Of a stretch of DNA of 64,000 nucleotides, positions 1 through 8,924 are shown one piece after another. Positions within the stretch are counted from its first letter, which is position 1, and each line of letters starts with the position of its first letter. The DNA comes from Orrella dioscoreae. GTDB taxonomy: Bacteria > Pseudomonadota > Gammaproteobacteria > Burkholderiales > Burkholderiaceae_B. The notes beneath the pieces were generated by a model that made no database searches, was not told the DNA's origin, and saw nothing but the letters and a program-made list of their open reading frames with translations. The position numbers and the translations under genes were made by a program. The stretch is from NCBI RefSeq assembly GCF_900089455.2, contig NZ_LT907988.1, forward strand, positions 1,178,001 through 1,242,000, read 5' to 3'.

Positions 1-229
1 CCACCATCAACGGGGGCGCGCCGGCGACGGGGTTGTCCAGCACCTGCCAGTCGAAGCCGAGCTCGCGCAGCAGCGGGCCCAGGTGGGCGTGCAGGTAGTC
101 CAGCAGCACGCCGGCGCGATCCGGCTCCTGGCATTCGGTGGGACAGGCGACCAGCGCCTGCAGCCTGCGTTGGAAGTGACCGCTGTCGAAATGCGCGGCT
201 GCCTGCGCGATGGCGTGTTCTCTGGACAT
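1..229 (-). CDS. M20 family metallopeptidase, N-terminal part (runs off window)
   Basis: The reverse strand from the ATG at 229 reads MSREHAIAQAAAHFDSGHFQ and stays open to the window edge, giving 76 residues. The N-terminal layout (an opening helix, then a 'LQALVACPTECQEP' segment, then 'LLDYLHAHLGPLLRELGF') resembles the start of M20 zinc peptidases and amidohydrolases such as ArgE or DapE homologues. The metal ligands lie beyond the edge, so the class is inferred from the N-terminus only. It is transcribed divergently from a Bug-type receptor, a common pairing of hydrolase and solute receptor in Bordetella relatives. Confidence 0.6.
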   Translation of the reverse strand, partial: MSREHAIAQAAAHFDSGHFQRRLQALVACPTECQEPDRAGVLLDYLHAHLGPLLRELGFDWQVLDNPVAGAPPLMV

Positions 230-321
230 GGCGACAAGAAGGGAGAGGCGGGAAAAGGGGAGATGGCGCCAATCTACGCGGCTGGCCGCATGCTGGCAAT
301 CACAAGAAAAGCAGCATGGCC

Positions 322-336
322 TTGCCGTTGCGGCAA
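322..336. promoter_or_regulatory. Palindrome TTGCCG-N3-CGGCAA, copy 1 (operator candidate)
   Basis: TTGCCGTTGCGGCAA is a perfect 6+6 inverted repeat, extended outward by matching C and G. A second copy with the same arms lies 58 bp downstream. Both are in the gap between the divergent M20 peptidase and Bug receptor genes. Two identical dyads in one divergent promoter suggest binding sites for a dimeric regulator. The regulator is not identified here. Confidence 0.55.
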
Positions 337-379
337 GGCAGCCTCCCCCTGGCGCGACCCCCGCCCTCGCCGTCCTGTT

Positions 380-394
380 TTGCCGATACGGCAA
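380..394. promoter_or_regulatory. Palindrome TTGCCG-N3-CGGCAA, copy 2 (operator candidate)
   Basis: TTGCCGATACGGCAA has the same arms as the copy at 322-336, with a different central triplet. It lies about 115 bp upstream of the Bug receptor start. The centre-to-centre distance of 58 bp is near 5.5 helical turns. Confidence 0.55.
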
Positions 395-507
395 GCGCCG
401 CTTCTCGATTCGGTGCTTGTTGTCCCGTGGGCGGGCTCCCAGAATTTTCCACACCTCCGCGGGTCCCCGCAGGTGGACGAAGAAAAAAACGTCAAGGAGA
501 AATGCGC

Positions 508-1482
508 ATGAAGATGTGGACCAGAGCATGGCTGGCGGCTTGTTGCGGCGTGGCATTGGCGCAGGCGCCGGCCATCGCGCAGGACTTCCCGAACAAACCG
601 GTGCGCATCGTCGTGCCCTTCGGCCCCGGCGGCGCCAACGACATGGTGGCGCGGGCCCTGGCCGAGCCCCTGGCGGCGGACCTGGGCCAGGCCGTGGTGG
701 TGGAGAACCGCTCGGGCGCCAGCACGATCATCGGCGCCAGCGCGGTGGCCCGGGCCGAGCCGGACGGCTACACCCTGCTGCTGTCAGGGTCCTCCACCTA
801 CACGGTGCTGCCGGCGCTCAAGCAGGGCCTGCCCTATGACCCGGTGGAAAGCTTCGACCTGCTGGCCGTGGTGGCGGACCTGCCGATGGTGCTGGTGGCG
901 CGCGAGCAAGGAAACGTCGCCTCCACGCCAGTGCTGCTGCAGCAGGCGCGCAGCGCGCCGGGCAAGCTGACCTACGGCACCTACGGCGTGGGGTCGGTCA
1001 CTCACCTGATGGGCGAGATATTCGCCATCGCGGCGAAGGTGGACCTGACGCCCGTGCCGTATCGCGGCAGCAGCCAGGTCGTGACGGCGCTGCTGGGCAG
1101 CGAGGTCGACGTGGCGCCGGAAACGCTGGCCGCGACGCTGGCCCGCATCCAGTCCGGTGACCTGCGTCCGCTGGCGGTCTTCGGGCAGGAACGGGTGGCG
1201 CAATTGCCCGACGTGCCGACGGTGGCCGAACTCGGGCTGCCCGATGCGACATTTGGCGGCTGGATCGCGCTTGCCTTGCCCAAGGGTACGCCGGCCGCCG
1301 CCAGGGACCGGCTGGCCGCGGCCCTGCAGCGGGCAATGGCGTCGGAGCGGGTGCGCCAGGTGCTGGTGCAAGCCGGCATGCTGCCGGTGTTCCTGCCCGA
1401 GGCGCCGTTCCGCGCCCGGGTGGATCACGAGATCGCCGCGTTCAGGAAGGTGGCGCGGCAGGCGAACATCGTGCTTGAGTAG
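508..1482 (+). CDS. Bug/TctC family periplasmic tricarboxylate-type solute receptor
   Basis: About 324 residues. A Sec-type signal peptide ends near 'PAIA|QDFPNKP' (about residue 24), followed by the family start 'KPVRIVVPFGPGGANDMVAR', the 'VVVENRSGA' turn, and 'ADGYT'-like 'EPDGYTLLL'. Bug proteins bind carboxylated solutes in the periplasm and usually serve tripartite tricarboxylate transporters, though most are orphans without TctAB neighbours, as here. I chose the ATG at 508 because AAGGAGA at 494-500 sits 7 bases upstream; an in-frame ATG at 502 is too close. It is divergent from an M20 peptidase gene, so its ligand may be the product or substrate of that enzyme (inference). Confidence 0.9.
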   Translation: MKMWTRAWLAACCGVALAQAPAIAQDFPNKPVRIVVPFGPGGANDMVARALAEPLAADLGQAVVVENRSGASTIIGASAVARAEPDGYTLLLSGSSTYTVLPALKQGLPYDPVESFDLLAVVADLPMVLVAREQGNVASTPVLLQQARSAPGKLTYGTYGVGSVTHLMGEIFAIAAKVDLTPVPYRGSSQVVTALLGSEVDVAPETLAATLARIQSGDLRPLAVFGQERVAQLPDVPTVAELGLPDATFGGWIALALPKGTPAAARDRLAAALQRAMASERVRQVLVQAGMLPVFLPEAPFRARVDHEIAAFRKVARQANIVLE

Positions 1483-1536
1483 GCGGCTGGATGGGCAGGA
1501 GCCGGGGGTTGCGCGGCCCCTGCCCGTCCCGGCGCA

Positions 1537-2373
1537 TCAGGGCTCGAGGCCGTGATACTTGCGGCCCAGGGCGACCGTGGCTTCGAACATGCCGGTCTTG
1601 TTGCCACAGTCATAACGCGTGCCCTCATAGCGGTGCGCAAAGACGGGGCGGTGCTGCATGAGCGAGGCAATGCCGTCGGTCAGCTGGATCTCGTTGCCGG
1701 CGCCGGGACGCGTGGCGCGCAGATGGCCGAAGATTTCCGCATCCAGCACATAGCGGCCCACCACGGCCAGCGTGGACGGCGCCTGCTCGGGGTCGGGCTT
1801 TTCCACGATGGCGCTGACGCGCTCGGTGCGGCTGTCCAGCGGGGTGGTGGCCACGATGCCGTACTTCTTCGTGTCGGCGCGCGGCACGTCCTGCACGCCC
1901 AGCACGCTGCCCTGGTGCGCCAGCGCGGCGTCTATCAACTGGGCCAGCGCGGGGCGGCTGGAGTCGATCAGGTCGTCGGCCAGCAGCACGGCGAAGGGCT
2001 CGTTGCCCACTGCCGGATAGGCCGACAGCACCGCGTGGCCCAGGCCCAGCGGGGCGGACTGGCGGATATACAGGCAGTTCACATGCGGCGGCAGCACGCC
2101 GCGCACCGTGGCGAGCAGCTCATGCTTGTTCTTGGCTGCCAGCTCGGCTTCCAGCTCGGGGGCGGAGTCGAAGTGATCCTCGATGGCGCGCTTGTTGCGT
2201 CCCGTGACGAAGATCAGGTCGGTGATGCCCGCAGCCACGGCCTCTTCCACGGCGTACTGGATCAGCGGCTTGTCCACCACTGGCAACATTTCCTTGGGCA
2301 TGGCCTTGGTGGCGGGCAGGAAGCGGGTTCCCAGCCCCGCGACGGGGAAAACAGCTTTGCGTATCGGTCGCAT
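1537..2373 (-). CDS. galU: UTP-glucose-1-phosphate uridylyltransferase
   Basis: 278 residues, normal for bacterial GalU. It makes UDP-glucose from UTP and glucose-1-phosphate for LPS, capsule and osmoprotectant synthesis. The nucleotide-binding signature '[20 protein letters not shown]' spans about residues 11-30, followed by '[10 protein letters not shown]' and '[15 protein letters not shown]'. Later the sugar-binding parts 'LADDLID', 'KYGIV' and 'NEIQLTDGI' are all present. The start is the ATG at 2373, with AGAAGG about 11 bases upstream. The same frame stays open far upstream because of high GC, but only this part has a family signature. Confidence 0.96.
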   Translation of the reverse strand: MRPIRKAVFPVAGLGTRFLPATKAMPKEMLPVVDKPLIQYAVEEAVAAGITDLIFVTGRNKRAIEDHFDSAPELEAELAAKNKHELLATVRGVLPPHVNCLYIRQSAPLGLGHAVLSAYPAVGNEPFAVLLADDLIDSSRPALAQLIDAALAHQGSVLGVQDVPRADTKKYGIVATTPLDSRTERVSAIVEKPDPEQAPSTLAVVGRYVLDAEIFGHLRATRPGAGNEIQLTDGIASLMQHRPVFAHRYEGTRYDCGNKTGMFEATVALGRKYHGLEP

Positions 2374-2480
2374 CGTTCTTGGTACCTTCTTTATCTGTCG
2401 GTCATGTCTACGTGCATGCTGCCAGGCAGCGCCCACCATGCCTGCGCCTACGCGTTTCCCCTCGATCCGGGACGCAGCGG

Positions 2481-2547
2481 GGCCGGCGCCGCCGGACCGC
2501 CAGCGTCGCCCCCTTGAGGGGGAGGCGCAAAGCGCCTCGGGGTGGGC
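2481..2547 (+). repeat. Dispersed intergenic repeat, copy A
   Basis: It begins GGCCGGCGCCGCCGGACCG, continues through CCCCCTTGAGGGGG and ends GCGCAAAGCGCCTCGGGG. The same order of blocks recurs at 12117-12155 (shortened), 40977-41046 and, inverted, 43129-43202. The GCCGGC...GCCGG and CCCCTTGAGGGG parts are self-complementary and can fold. Copy A lies between the galU and M48 protease starts, unlike the other copies, which follow gene ends. Confidence 0.7.
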
Positions 2548-2592
2548 CCCATCTTCAGGGAACCCGCAGGCGCCAACCGCTATCATAGACGG

Positions 2593-4101
2593 ATGGAGAA
2601 CCGACTTTACTCGGCAGGCCGTCGCGTCTGCGCGGCAGGCGTCCTGGCTGTCCTCGTGCCGGGCCTGCTGGGGGCGCCCGGCGCGCCGGCCCAGCCGGTC
2701 GGGCTGCCCAGCATGGGCACGGCGTCGGGCGCGGATCTCTCGCCCGCCCTGGAGCGCCGGTTGGGCGAAGCCATCATGGTGCAGGGCCGCCGGGATCCCA
2801 CCTACATCGATGATACCGAGGTCATCCAGTACCTCACTGTCATGGGCCGCAAACTGGCTGCGCATGCCCCCGGCGGCGCACCGCAGATCGAGGTATTCGG
2901 GGTGCGCGACCCCGGCATCAACGCCTTCGCCATGCCGGGCGGCTACATCGGCATCAACAGCGGCCTGGTGGTGTCGTCCGACACCGAGTCCGAGCTGGCC
3001 GGCGTGCTGGCCCACGAAATCGGCCACGTCTCGCAGCGCCACATCGCGCGCGGCTTTACCCAGCAGAACCAGACCGGCACCATCATGATGGCCTCCATGG
3101 CCGCTGCCCTGCTGGCAGGCCTGGCGGGCGGCGTCGACCTGGCCTCGGGCCTGGCGGCGTTTGGCCAGGCGGCCGCCATCAACCAGCAACTGGGTTTCTC
3201 GCGCGACGCCGAGCGCGAAGCCGACCGGGCCGGCATGGAAATGCTCAGCAAGGCGGGCTACGACCCGGGCGGCATGGCGCGCATGTTCGGCCGCCTCATG
3301 AACGTGTCCCGCCTGAACGAGGGCCGTGGCGCGGGCGCCTATGCGTCCACCCACCCGCTGTCGATCGAGCGGATGTCGGACATGCAGAACCGTGTGCGGG
3401 CGATGCCCGACCTGCATCGCGCCGACAGCGACGATTTCTGGTTCGTGCGGGCGCGCCTGCGCGTCACGCAGGCGCTCGACGGACAGAACCTGCGCGCGGC
3501 CGTGCAGCAATTGAACAACGAAGCGCAGTCGCTGTCGGGCGTGCGGCAGGCCGCCGCCCGTTATGGCGTGGCCTTGGCCGAAATCCAGCGCGGTAACACT
3601 GCCGAGGCCGAGCGGGCCCTGGCGCAGGCGCGCGAGGGCTATCGTGACTCGCCCCAGATCGCGCGGGCCGAGATCGAGCTGGCGTCCGCCAGCGGCGATA
3701 CGGCGCAGGCCTTGCAGCGCGCGGATGCGGCCTACAAGCGTTGGCCGGACCGGCGCATCCTGGGCTACCTGTATGCCCAGAACCTCCAGCGCAGCGGCCG
3801 CCACCAGGAGGCCATGGCCTTCCTGCAGGAGCGCCTGAAGGCCTGGGGCGACGAAGAGCCGCGTCTTTACCAGTTGATCGCGCAAAGCGCCGAGGCCCTG
3901 CAGCAGCCGGTCGCTGCGCGCCGGGACATGGCGCGCTATTACCTGGCCGTGGGCGCGCTGCCCGCGGCGGTCTCGCAATTGCAGCAGGCGCGCAATATCT
4001 CCAGCGACTTCTATGAGCAGTCGCAGATCGACGTGGAAATCCGCGAGGCCAAGGACAGGCTGGCGGAAGAGCGCAAGCTGCTGGAGCGCTTCCGTTCTTG
4101 A
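2593..4101 (+). CDS. M48 family metalloprotease with TPR-like C-terminus (BepA/YfgC-like)
   Basis: About 502 residues from the ATG at 2593. An N-terminal hydrophobic signal (about residues 11-34) is followed by an M48 domain: '[16 protein letters not shown]', the zinc motif HEIGH at residues 141-145, and the third-ligand region '[13 protein letters not shown]'. The remaining ~250 residues are helical repeats of TPR type rich in A, R and Q. E. coli BepA has this architecture and performs outer-membrane protein quality control with the BAM complex. The role here is inferred from that family. No good ribosome site precedes the start; a TATCAT box ends 6 bases before the ATG. Confidence 0.9.
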   Translation: MENRLYSAGRRVCAAGVLAVLVPGLLGAPGAPAQPVGLPSMGTASGADLSPALERRLGEAIMVQGRRDPTYIDDTEVIQYLTVMGRKLAAHAPGGAPQIEVFGVRDPGINAFAMPGGYIGINSGLVVSSDTESELAGVLAHEIGHVSQRHIARGFTQQNQTGTIMMASMAAALLAGLAGGVDLASGLAAFGQAAAINQQLGFSRDAEREADRAGMEMLSKAGYDPGGMARMFGRLMNVSRLNEGRGAGAYASTHPLSIERMSDMQNRVRAMPDLHRADSDDFWFVRARLRVTQALDGQNLRAAVQQLNNEAQSLSGVRQAAARYGVALAEIQRGNTAEAERALAQAREGYRDSPQIARAEIELASASGDTAQALQRADAAYKRWPDRRILGYLYAQNLQRSGRHQEAMAFLQERLKAWGDEEPRLYQLIAQSAEALQQPVAARRDMARYYLAVGALPAAVSQLQQARNISSDFYEQSQIDVEIREAKDRLAEERKLLERFRS

Positions 4102-4139
4102 GCGCGGCCGGGCGCCCAGGAGCGCTCGTTGGCCGTGGC

Positions 4140-5234
4140 TTACAGCCGCGTATCGAAGTAGCGCGCCAGCCGCTGCGGCAGCCAGCTCAGATGGCCCGGG
4201 AACACGCCCGTGGGGAACCCCGCATGACCGCCTTCCGCCGGCTGGTGCAGCAGCACGCTGGCCGAACACTCGGCGGGGCCCGGCAGGGCAGGCTCGGGCA
4301 GGAAGGGATCGTTGCGCGCGTTCAGCACCAGCGTGGGCACCTGGATGTGCGCCAGCCAGGGCTTGCTGGCCGCGCGGCTCCAGTAGTCCAGCGCATTGCG
4401 GAAACCGTGCATGGGCGCCGTGTAGGCGTCGTCGAACTCCCGCAGGTCGCGGGCATGCGTGATGCGATGGACGTCCAGCGCGCCGGGGAAGCGGCTGGCC
4501 TTCTCCAGCACCTTGCTTTTCATGGTGCGCAGGAAATAGCGGCTGTAGATCTGGCGGTTGATGACGCCGCGCGACAGGCAGTTGCCGGCCGCGACGAGAT
4601 CCAGGGGCACTGATACGCCAGCGGCGGCCGCCAGCAACGGCTGGGCAGCCTGGCCCTGTTCGCCCAGGTATTTCAATAGCGCGTTGCCGCCCAGCGAGAC
4701 GCCCACCGCGTGCCAGCGGGCATTGGGCAGGCGTGCCCGGGCAGCCTGCAGCATGAAGCCGATTTCGTCGGAGTCGCCGGAATAATAGGCGCGCGCCAGG
4801 CGGTTGGGATAGCCGGAGCAACCGCGGAAGTGGGCAATCACCACCACCCAGCCGCGCCCGCGGAAATGCTGGGCGATGGCCTGGGCGTAGCGGCTGCTGC
4901 TGCCGCCTTCCAGGCCGTGGAACAGCATCAGGGCGGGGGTGTCCGGCACGCTGGGCAGGCCTTGCCAGTCGCTCGGGGTCATCCAGCGCATGGCAGCCAC
5001 TTTGTCGGGCAGGGCCAGCGCATCGGCCACGGCGTCGGGCGGCGTGCGGGTGGGAAAGAGGCCGGGGCCGGCCCAGTCGAAATCGACGAAGTCGCTGTCG
5101 GGCGCCTCCACGCGCTCGCGCACGAAGGCGATGCGGTGGTGGGCGGCCGCCAGGGTGGCGTACAGCGTCTGGGAGTGGCGGTCAGGCAGCCAGGCGGGAA
5201 CGGGGCAGGGGCTCGTGTCGAGGCGCGCGGTCAA
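4140..5234 (-). CDS. YheT-type alpha/beta-fold hydrolase
   Basis: About 364 residues. Hallmarks of the YheT/EMB8 hydrolase family are '[16 protein letters not shown]' at the N-terminus, the oxyanion segment '[13 protein letters not shown]', '[10 protein letters not shown]', the nucleophile elbow '[15 protein letters not shown]', an Asp in 'NARNDPFLP' and a His in 'EGGHAGFP'. The substrate is unknown, probably a lipid-like ester. The start is uncertain: I used a TTG at 5234 with AGGA 7 bases upstream, just after the previous gene's stop at 5251. The frame is open further upstream, to 5318, but that would overlap the previous gene. Confidence 0.85.
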   Translation of the reverse strand: MTARLDTSPCPVPAWLPDRHSQTLYATLAAAHHRIAFVRERVEAPDSDFVDFDWAGPGLFPTRTPPDAVADALALPDKVAAMRWMTPSDWQGLPSVPDTPALMLFHGLEGGSSSRYAQAIAQHFRGRGWVVVIAHFRGCSGYPNRLARAYYSGDSDEIGFMLQAARARLPNARWHAVGVSLGGNALLKYLGEQGQAAQPLLAAAAGVSVPLDLVAAGNCLSRGVINRQIYSRYFLRTMKSKVLEKASRFPGALDVHRITHARDLREFDDAYTAPMHGFRNALDYWSRAASKPWLAHIQVPTLVLNARNDPFLPEPALPGPAECSASVLLHQPAEGGHAGFPTGVFPGHLSWLPQRLARYFDTRL

Positions 5235-5250
5235 CGGCAGGTCCTGTGCA

Positions 5251-5673
5251 TCAATGCAGGGTGTCGGGCATGTCGTGCATGTCCAGCAGGCCGGCGCTGG
5301 GCGGCGCGGGCGACGCATGGTGCAGCACCAGCCGCCAGCCCGTCGGGCCCTTGTGATAGACGTGCGTGGCGTAGCAATGCACGATCTGGTTGCCTTCCGG
5401 CGTCGAGGCCGACACCTGTTCCACCAGGTTGTGGACGGCGCACATCATGCTGTGCATGACGATGTTGCGCAGCGGCCGGATGACCAGCGGACCGTTGCCC
5501 AGGATTTCCTGCCAGGACTCCAGCACGGCGGCATGGCCCACCAGGCGTACGCCGCCAGGATGGACGCAGACGATTTCCTCGTCATCGGCCCAGATCTGCA
5601 TCAGGCGCGTGGTGTCGCCCTGTTCCAGGGCTTCGTAGAAGGCGTGCTCGGCTTCGTCGGGGGTGGCGAACAT
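5251..5673 (-). CDS. SnoaL/NTF2-like family protein
   Basis: 140 residues with the compact NTF2-like fold pattern: 'DEAEHAFYEALEQGDTTRLMQIWADDEEIVCVHPGG', then 'GHAAVLESWQEIL', and C-terminal strands ending 'VYHKGPTGWRLVLHHAS'. The 'W..D..V.C.HPGG' phrase is typical of proteobacterial DUF4440/SnoaL_3-like proteins. No specific activity can be assigned. It lies directly upstream of the YheT hydrolase gene with a 16-base gap and is probably co-transcribed with it. Confidence 0.82.
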   Translation of the reverse strand: MFATPDEAEHAFYEALEQGDTTRLMQIWADDEEIVCVHPGGVRLVGHAAVLESWQEILGNGPLVIRPLRNIVMHSMMCAVHNLVEQVSASTPEGNQIVHCYATHVYHKGPTGWRLVLHHASPAPPSAGLLDMHDMPDTLH

Positions 5674-5739
5674 GGGCAGGCGGGGCTCTGAAGGCAGCGC
5701 GAGTTGGGTCGGGAAGGAGCGGCGGCGCGTCGGGCGCGC

Positions 5740-5955
5740 TCAGTGGCCGTGGACGACGGTGCCGGGCTTGAGCTTGTAGGTGGCGCCACAGTAGGCGCAA
5801 CGGGCGCTGCCAGTGTGGGCGACGTCGAGGAAGACCCGGGGGTGCATGCTCCAGGCGGGGGCGTTCGGACCCGGACAGTAGACCGGCAGCGACTCGGCGC
5901 CGACTTCGATGACTTCTTGCGTGTGGCTGGCATCCGGGGCGGCAGCGGCGGTCAT
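5740..5955 (-). CDS. Small CHCC-type zinc-finger protein
   Basis: 71 residues from the ATG at 5955. The protein carries 'VYCPGPNAPAWSMHPRVFLD' followed by 'ARCAYCGATYKL', giving the Cys-His-Cys-Cys set of the zf-CHCC domain, the bacterial relative of mitochondrial complex I subunit NDUFS6. It is a stand-alone domain of the usual small size. Its function in bacteria is not established. It heads a minus-strand group with the SnoaL-like and YheT genes. Confidence 0.85.
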   Translation of the reverse strand: MTAAAAPDASHTQEVIEVGAESLPVYCPGPNAPAWSMHPRVFLDVAHTGSARCAYCGATYKLKPGTVVHGH

Positions 5956-6127
5956 GGCTTTTCCTGGTATTTCGTACTGGGCGCCGGGGCGGGCCCTGGC
6001 CGGGCCGCGGCCAAGACGGCGCACGGGGTTTATGACATACTCATTGTATCAAGGGGCGCATGACAGTTGCTGCGCCCACCTCGCTGGATTCCCATGCCAT
6101 TTTTCCTGCCTCGGCACGGAGCCTCCC

Positions 6128-6877
6128 GTGCAGCCTGATGCCGGGACCGATGACCACGACTTGAACGCGCGCCGGGCGGCCGAGCGCTCGGCCAGTTTTC
6201 GCGCGGGCGTGCACGCCATCCTGCCCGCCCTCATCGCCACCGGAACCTGGGGGCTGGTCACCGGCGTGGCCATGGTCAAGTCGGGCCTGACCGAAAACAT
6301 GGCCCTGGCCATGACGCTGCTCATCTACGCCGGGTCGGCCCAGCTCACCTCGCTTCCGCTCATCGCCACCGGCGCGCCCCTGTGGCTGGTGTTCCTGGCG
6401 GGCTTCGTGGTGAACGTGCGTTTCATCATCTTCGGCGCGGCGCTGCACCCGTTCTTCCGCCACATGACCTGGCCCAAGCGGCTGTTCCTGGGCTATTTCA
6501 CCACCGACATGTCCTTCGTGCTGTTCATGCCACGCTATGGCGACGCCGCCGTGCGCGGCACGCGCGACCAGCTGTGGTTCTTCCTGGGCGTGATCGTGCC
6601 GGGCTGGATCACGTGGCAGTCATCGTCCATCCTCGGCATCTACCTGGGCAGCATGGTGCCCACGGCCTGGTCGCTCGATTTCGCGGCGGTGCTGGCGCTG
6701 CTCGCCATCACGGTGCCGCTGGCCAGCTCGCGGCCGGTGATCACCGCCATGCTGGCGGCGGGCGTCACGGCGTGGGTGGGGCAGTTGCTGCCCTTGCGGC
6801 TGGGTCTGGTCGCGGCGGTGGCCGCGGGCATCCTGGCGGGCGTGTGGGCCGAGCGCAGGCTGAAGGGGGCATCATGA
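6128..6877 (+). CDS. azlC: Branched-chain amino acid exporter large subunit AzlC
   Basis: About 249 residues from a GTG at 6128, with GGAG at 6119-6122, 5 bases before it. The protein opens with 'SFRAGVHAILPALIATGTWG' and has the AzlC landmarks 'MTLLIYAGSAQLTSLPLI', 'NVRFIIFGAALHP' and 'GYFTTDMSFVLF', with 6-7 hydrophobic segments. AzlC with AzlD exports branched-chain amino acids or analogues across the inner membrane. An in-frame TTG at 6161 is a possible alternative start. The next gene, azlD, overlaps by ATGA. Confidence 0.93.
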   Translation: MQPDAGTDDHDLNARRAAERSASFRAGVHAILPALIATGTWGLVTGVAMVKSGLTENMALAMTLLIYAGSAQLTSLPLIATGAPLWLVFLAGFVVNVRFIIFGAALHPFFRHMTWPKRLFLGYFTTDMSFVLFMPRYGDAAVRGTRDQLWFFLGVIVPGWITWQSSSILGIYLGSMVPTAWSLDFAAVLALLAITVPLASSRPVITAMLAAGVTAWVGQLLPLRLGLVAAVAAGILAGVWAERRLKGAS

Positions 6878-7227
6878 CCCTGGGGCTTTGGCCGTCGGAA
6901 TGGTACGTCTACGGCGCCATTGCGCTGCTGACCGTCTGCAGCCTCATCACCCGCGCCGGCTACATGCTGCTGGGTGATTACCTGCCGCTGCCCGACGGCG
7001 TGCGGCGTGCGCTGCGCTATGCGCCCGCCGCGGCATTGACCGCCATCATCGTGCCCGATTTCCTGCCCTGGCATGCCGGCACGGGTCCCAGTTTCGACGT
7101 CAAGCTGGTCGCCGGCCTGGCCGGCATCGCCGTCTTCCTGCGCACGCGCAGCGCGGTCCTGGTCATCGTGGCCGGCATGACCGTATTGTGGGTGTTACGG
7201 GGCGTCCTGGGGCTCTTCGGCGCCTGA
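6874..7227 (+). CDS. azlD: Branched-chain amino acid exporter small subunit AzlD
   Basis: 117 residues with four hydrophobic segments. It starts at an ATG that shares ATGA with the azlC stop, indicating translational coupling. 'LLTVCSLITRAGYMLLGDYLPLP' and 'ALRYAPAAALTAIIVPDFL' are characteristic of AzlD, the small partner needed for AzlC export activity. Confidence 0.92.
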   Translation: MTLGLWPSEWYVYGAIALLTVCSLITRAGYMLLGDYLPLPDGVRRALRYAPAAALTAIIVPDFLPWHAGTGPSFDVKLVAGLAGIAVFLRTRSAVLVIVAGMTVLWVLRGVLGLFGA

Positions 7228-7343
7228 TCCGCAGGCCCCGCGCAAGGTATTTCTCAGGCCCCGCCTGGGGCTTATCGGGGTACCTGCGCTAAAATGCCCA
7301 ATTCTCAGCCTTCCGCAACCCGGTTTCCTGCCGACCGCGGCAT

Positions 7344-8828
7344 GTGCAATACCCAATGACGCAAGCAAATACTCCCTCCACCGAGGCGGCCGCAACGGCT
7401 GTCGCCACGTTCGCCGATTGCGGCCTGCATCCCGACCTGCAGAAGGCCGTGGCCGAAACCGGTTATACCGTGCCGACGCCCATCCAGGCGCAGGCAATCC
7501 CGGTGGTCATGAATGGCCGCGACGTCATGGGCGCCGCCCAGACGGGCACGGGCAAGACGGCTGCCTTCACGCTGCCCATCCTGCACCGCCTGATGCCGTT
7601 GGCCAACAACAGCATGTCGCCGGCGCGCCACCCGGTGCGCGCGCTGATCCTGGCGCCCACCCGCGAACTGGCCGACCAGGTTGCCGACAACGCCCGCAAA
7701 TACAGCCTGCACTCGCCGCTGCGCACCGCCGTGGTGTTCGGCGGCGTGGACATCGGTCCGCAGAAGCTTGCGCTGCGTAACGGTTGCGAAGTCCTGATCG
7801 CCACGCCGGGCCGCCTGCTGGATCACGTCGAGCAGCGCAACGTGAACCTCGGCCAGGTCGGCATCCTGGTGCTGGACGAAGCCGATCGCATGCTGGACAT
7901 GGGTTTCCTGCCCGACCTCGAACGCATCATCCGCCTGCTGCCGCAGCAGCGCCAGACGCTGCTTTTCTCGGCCACCTTCAGCAACGAAATCCGCAAGCTC
8001 GCGCGCTCCTACCTGCATGACCCGGTCGAGATCGCGGTGGCGGGCCGCAACGCCACGGCCGACACGGTCACGCAGATCGCCTATCCGCTGGCGCCCGAAG
8101 CCAAGCGTGCCGCGGTCGTGCACCTGGTCAAGTCGCGCGGCCTGAAGCAGGTCATCGTGTTCTCGAACACCAAGATCGGCACGGGCCGCCTGGCGCGCGA
8201 ACTCGAACGCGACGGCGTGCGCGCCGAATCCATCCACGGCGACAAGACCCAGGGCGACCGCATGAAGGCGCTGGAAGCCTTCAAGGCCGGCGAGCTGGAA
8301 GTGCTGGTGGCCACCGACGTGGCCGCGCGCGGCCTGGACGTCGCCGGCGTGCCTTGCGTCATCAACTACGACCTGCCTTACAGCGCGGAAGACTACGTGC
8401 ACCGTATCGGCCGCACGGGCCGTGCCGGCGCGTCGGGCGAAGCCATCGCACTCTTCAGCCCCAACGAGGAAAAGCTGCTGGTCGAGATCGAGAAGCTGAT
8501 CAAGCGGCCGGTGCCGCGCGGTTCGCTGGATCTGCCGGTCGAAGCGTCCTCGCGTTCGCGCCATGACAGCCGTGGCGAGGGGCGCGGTTCGCGCCCGGAA
8601 CGGTCCGAGCGTCCGGAACGGGGCGCGTCGCGCAGCGCAGGCAGCGGCCGTGGGTCGTCGGCGCCGCGCCAACCCGTGGACGAATTCTTCTCCAAGCCTT
8701 ATGAACCCTCGGCCGCCCCGTCGGGCGACAGCCAGGCGTCGGCACCCGCCGCCAACCCGTCGCGCGCGCCTGCGCGTCGTGCCCTGGGCGTGTTGCTGGG
8801 CGGCGGCCCGCGCAAGTCGGACGAGTGA
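7344..8828 (+). CDS. rhlE: DEAD-box ATP-dependent RNA helicase, RhlE type
   Basis: 494 residues from the GTG at 7344, or 490 from the ATG at 7356; neither has a strong ribosome site. The order of motifs is Q motif 'YTVPTPIQAQAIP', Walker A 'AQTGTGKT' (about residues 65-72), 'PTRELA', DEAD at 178-181, 'FSATF', 'ARGLDV' and 'HRIGRTGRAG'. The last ~100 residues are a basic, Arg/Ser/Gly/Pro-rich unstructured tail, as in RhlE proteins of ribosome assembly and cold adaptation. A strong terminator follows. Confidence 0.95.
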   Translation: MQYPMTQANTPSTEAAATAVATFADCGLHPDLQKAVAETGYTVPTPIQAQAIPVVMNGRDVMGAAQTGTGKTAAFTLPILHRLMPLANNSMSPARHPVRALILAPTRELADQVADNARKYSLHSPLRTAVVFGGVDIGPQKLALRNGCEVLIATPGRLLDHVEQRNVNLGQVGILVLDEADRMLDMGFLPDLERIIRLLPQQRQTLLFSATFSNEIRKLARSYLHDPVEIAVAGRNATADTVTQIAYPLAPEAKRAAVVHLVKSRGLKQVIVFSNTKIGTGRLARELERDGVRAESIHGDKTQGDRMKALEAFKAGELEVLVATDVAARGLDVAGVPCVINYDLPYSAEDYVHRIGRTGRAGASGEAIALFSPNEEKLLVEIEKLIKRPVPRGSLDLPVEASSRSRHDSRGEGRGSRPERSERPERGASRSAGSGRGSSAPRQPVDEFFSKPYEPSAAPSGDSQASAPAANPSRAPARRALGVLLGGGPRKSDE

Positions 8829-8861
8829 TGGTTGGCAGGCGGTGACGCTTGCCCCGAAGTG

Positions 8862-8894
8862 AAAAAGCCGGTGATGGGCATCACCGGCTTTTTT
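8862..8894 (+). terminator. Rho-independent terminator after rhlE
   Basis: AAAAAGCCGGTGAT, loop GGGC, then ATCACCGGCTTTTTT forms a long perfect hairpin with a T run. It also has an A run on the left, so it can serve the convergent thioredoxin-like gene ending at 8925. Confidence 0.92.
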
Positions 8895-8924
8895 CATGCC
8901 AAGGCCCGGCGTCGCGGTGACGGC

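Noticed and set aside
2374-4821. Very long minus-strand open frame continuous with galU and antisense to the M48 protease
   Set aside because: Only 1537-2373 has GalU similarity. The rest is low-complexity Arg/Gly/Ala/His sequence, typical of the open antisense frame of a high-GC gene.
7257-7274. Terminator after azlD
   Set aside because: A GCCCC...GGGGC hairpin exists but the stem is short and no T run follows, so I did not list it.
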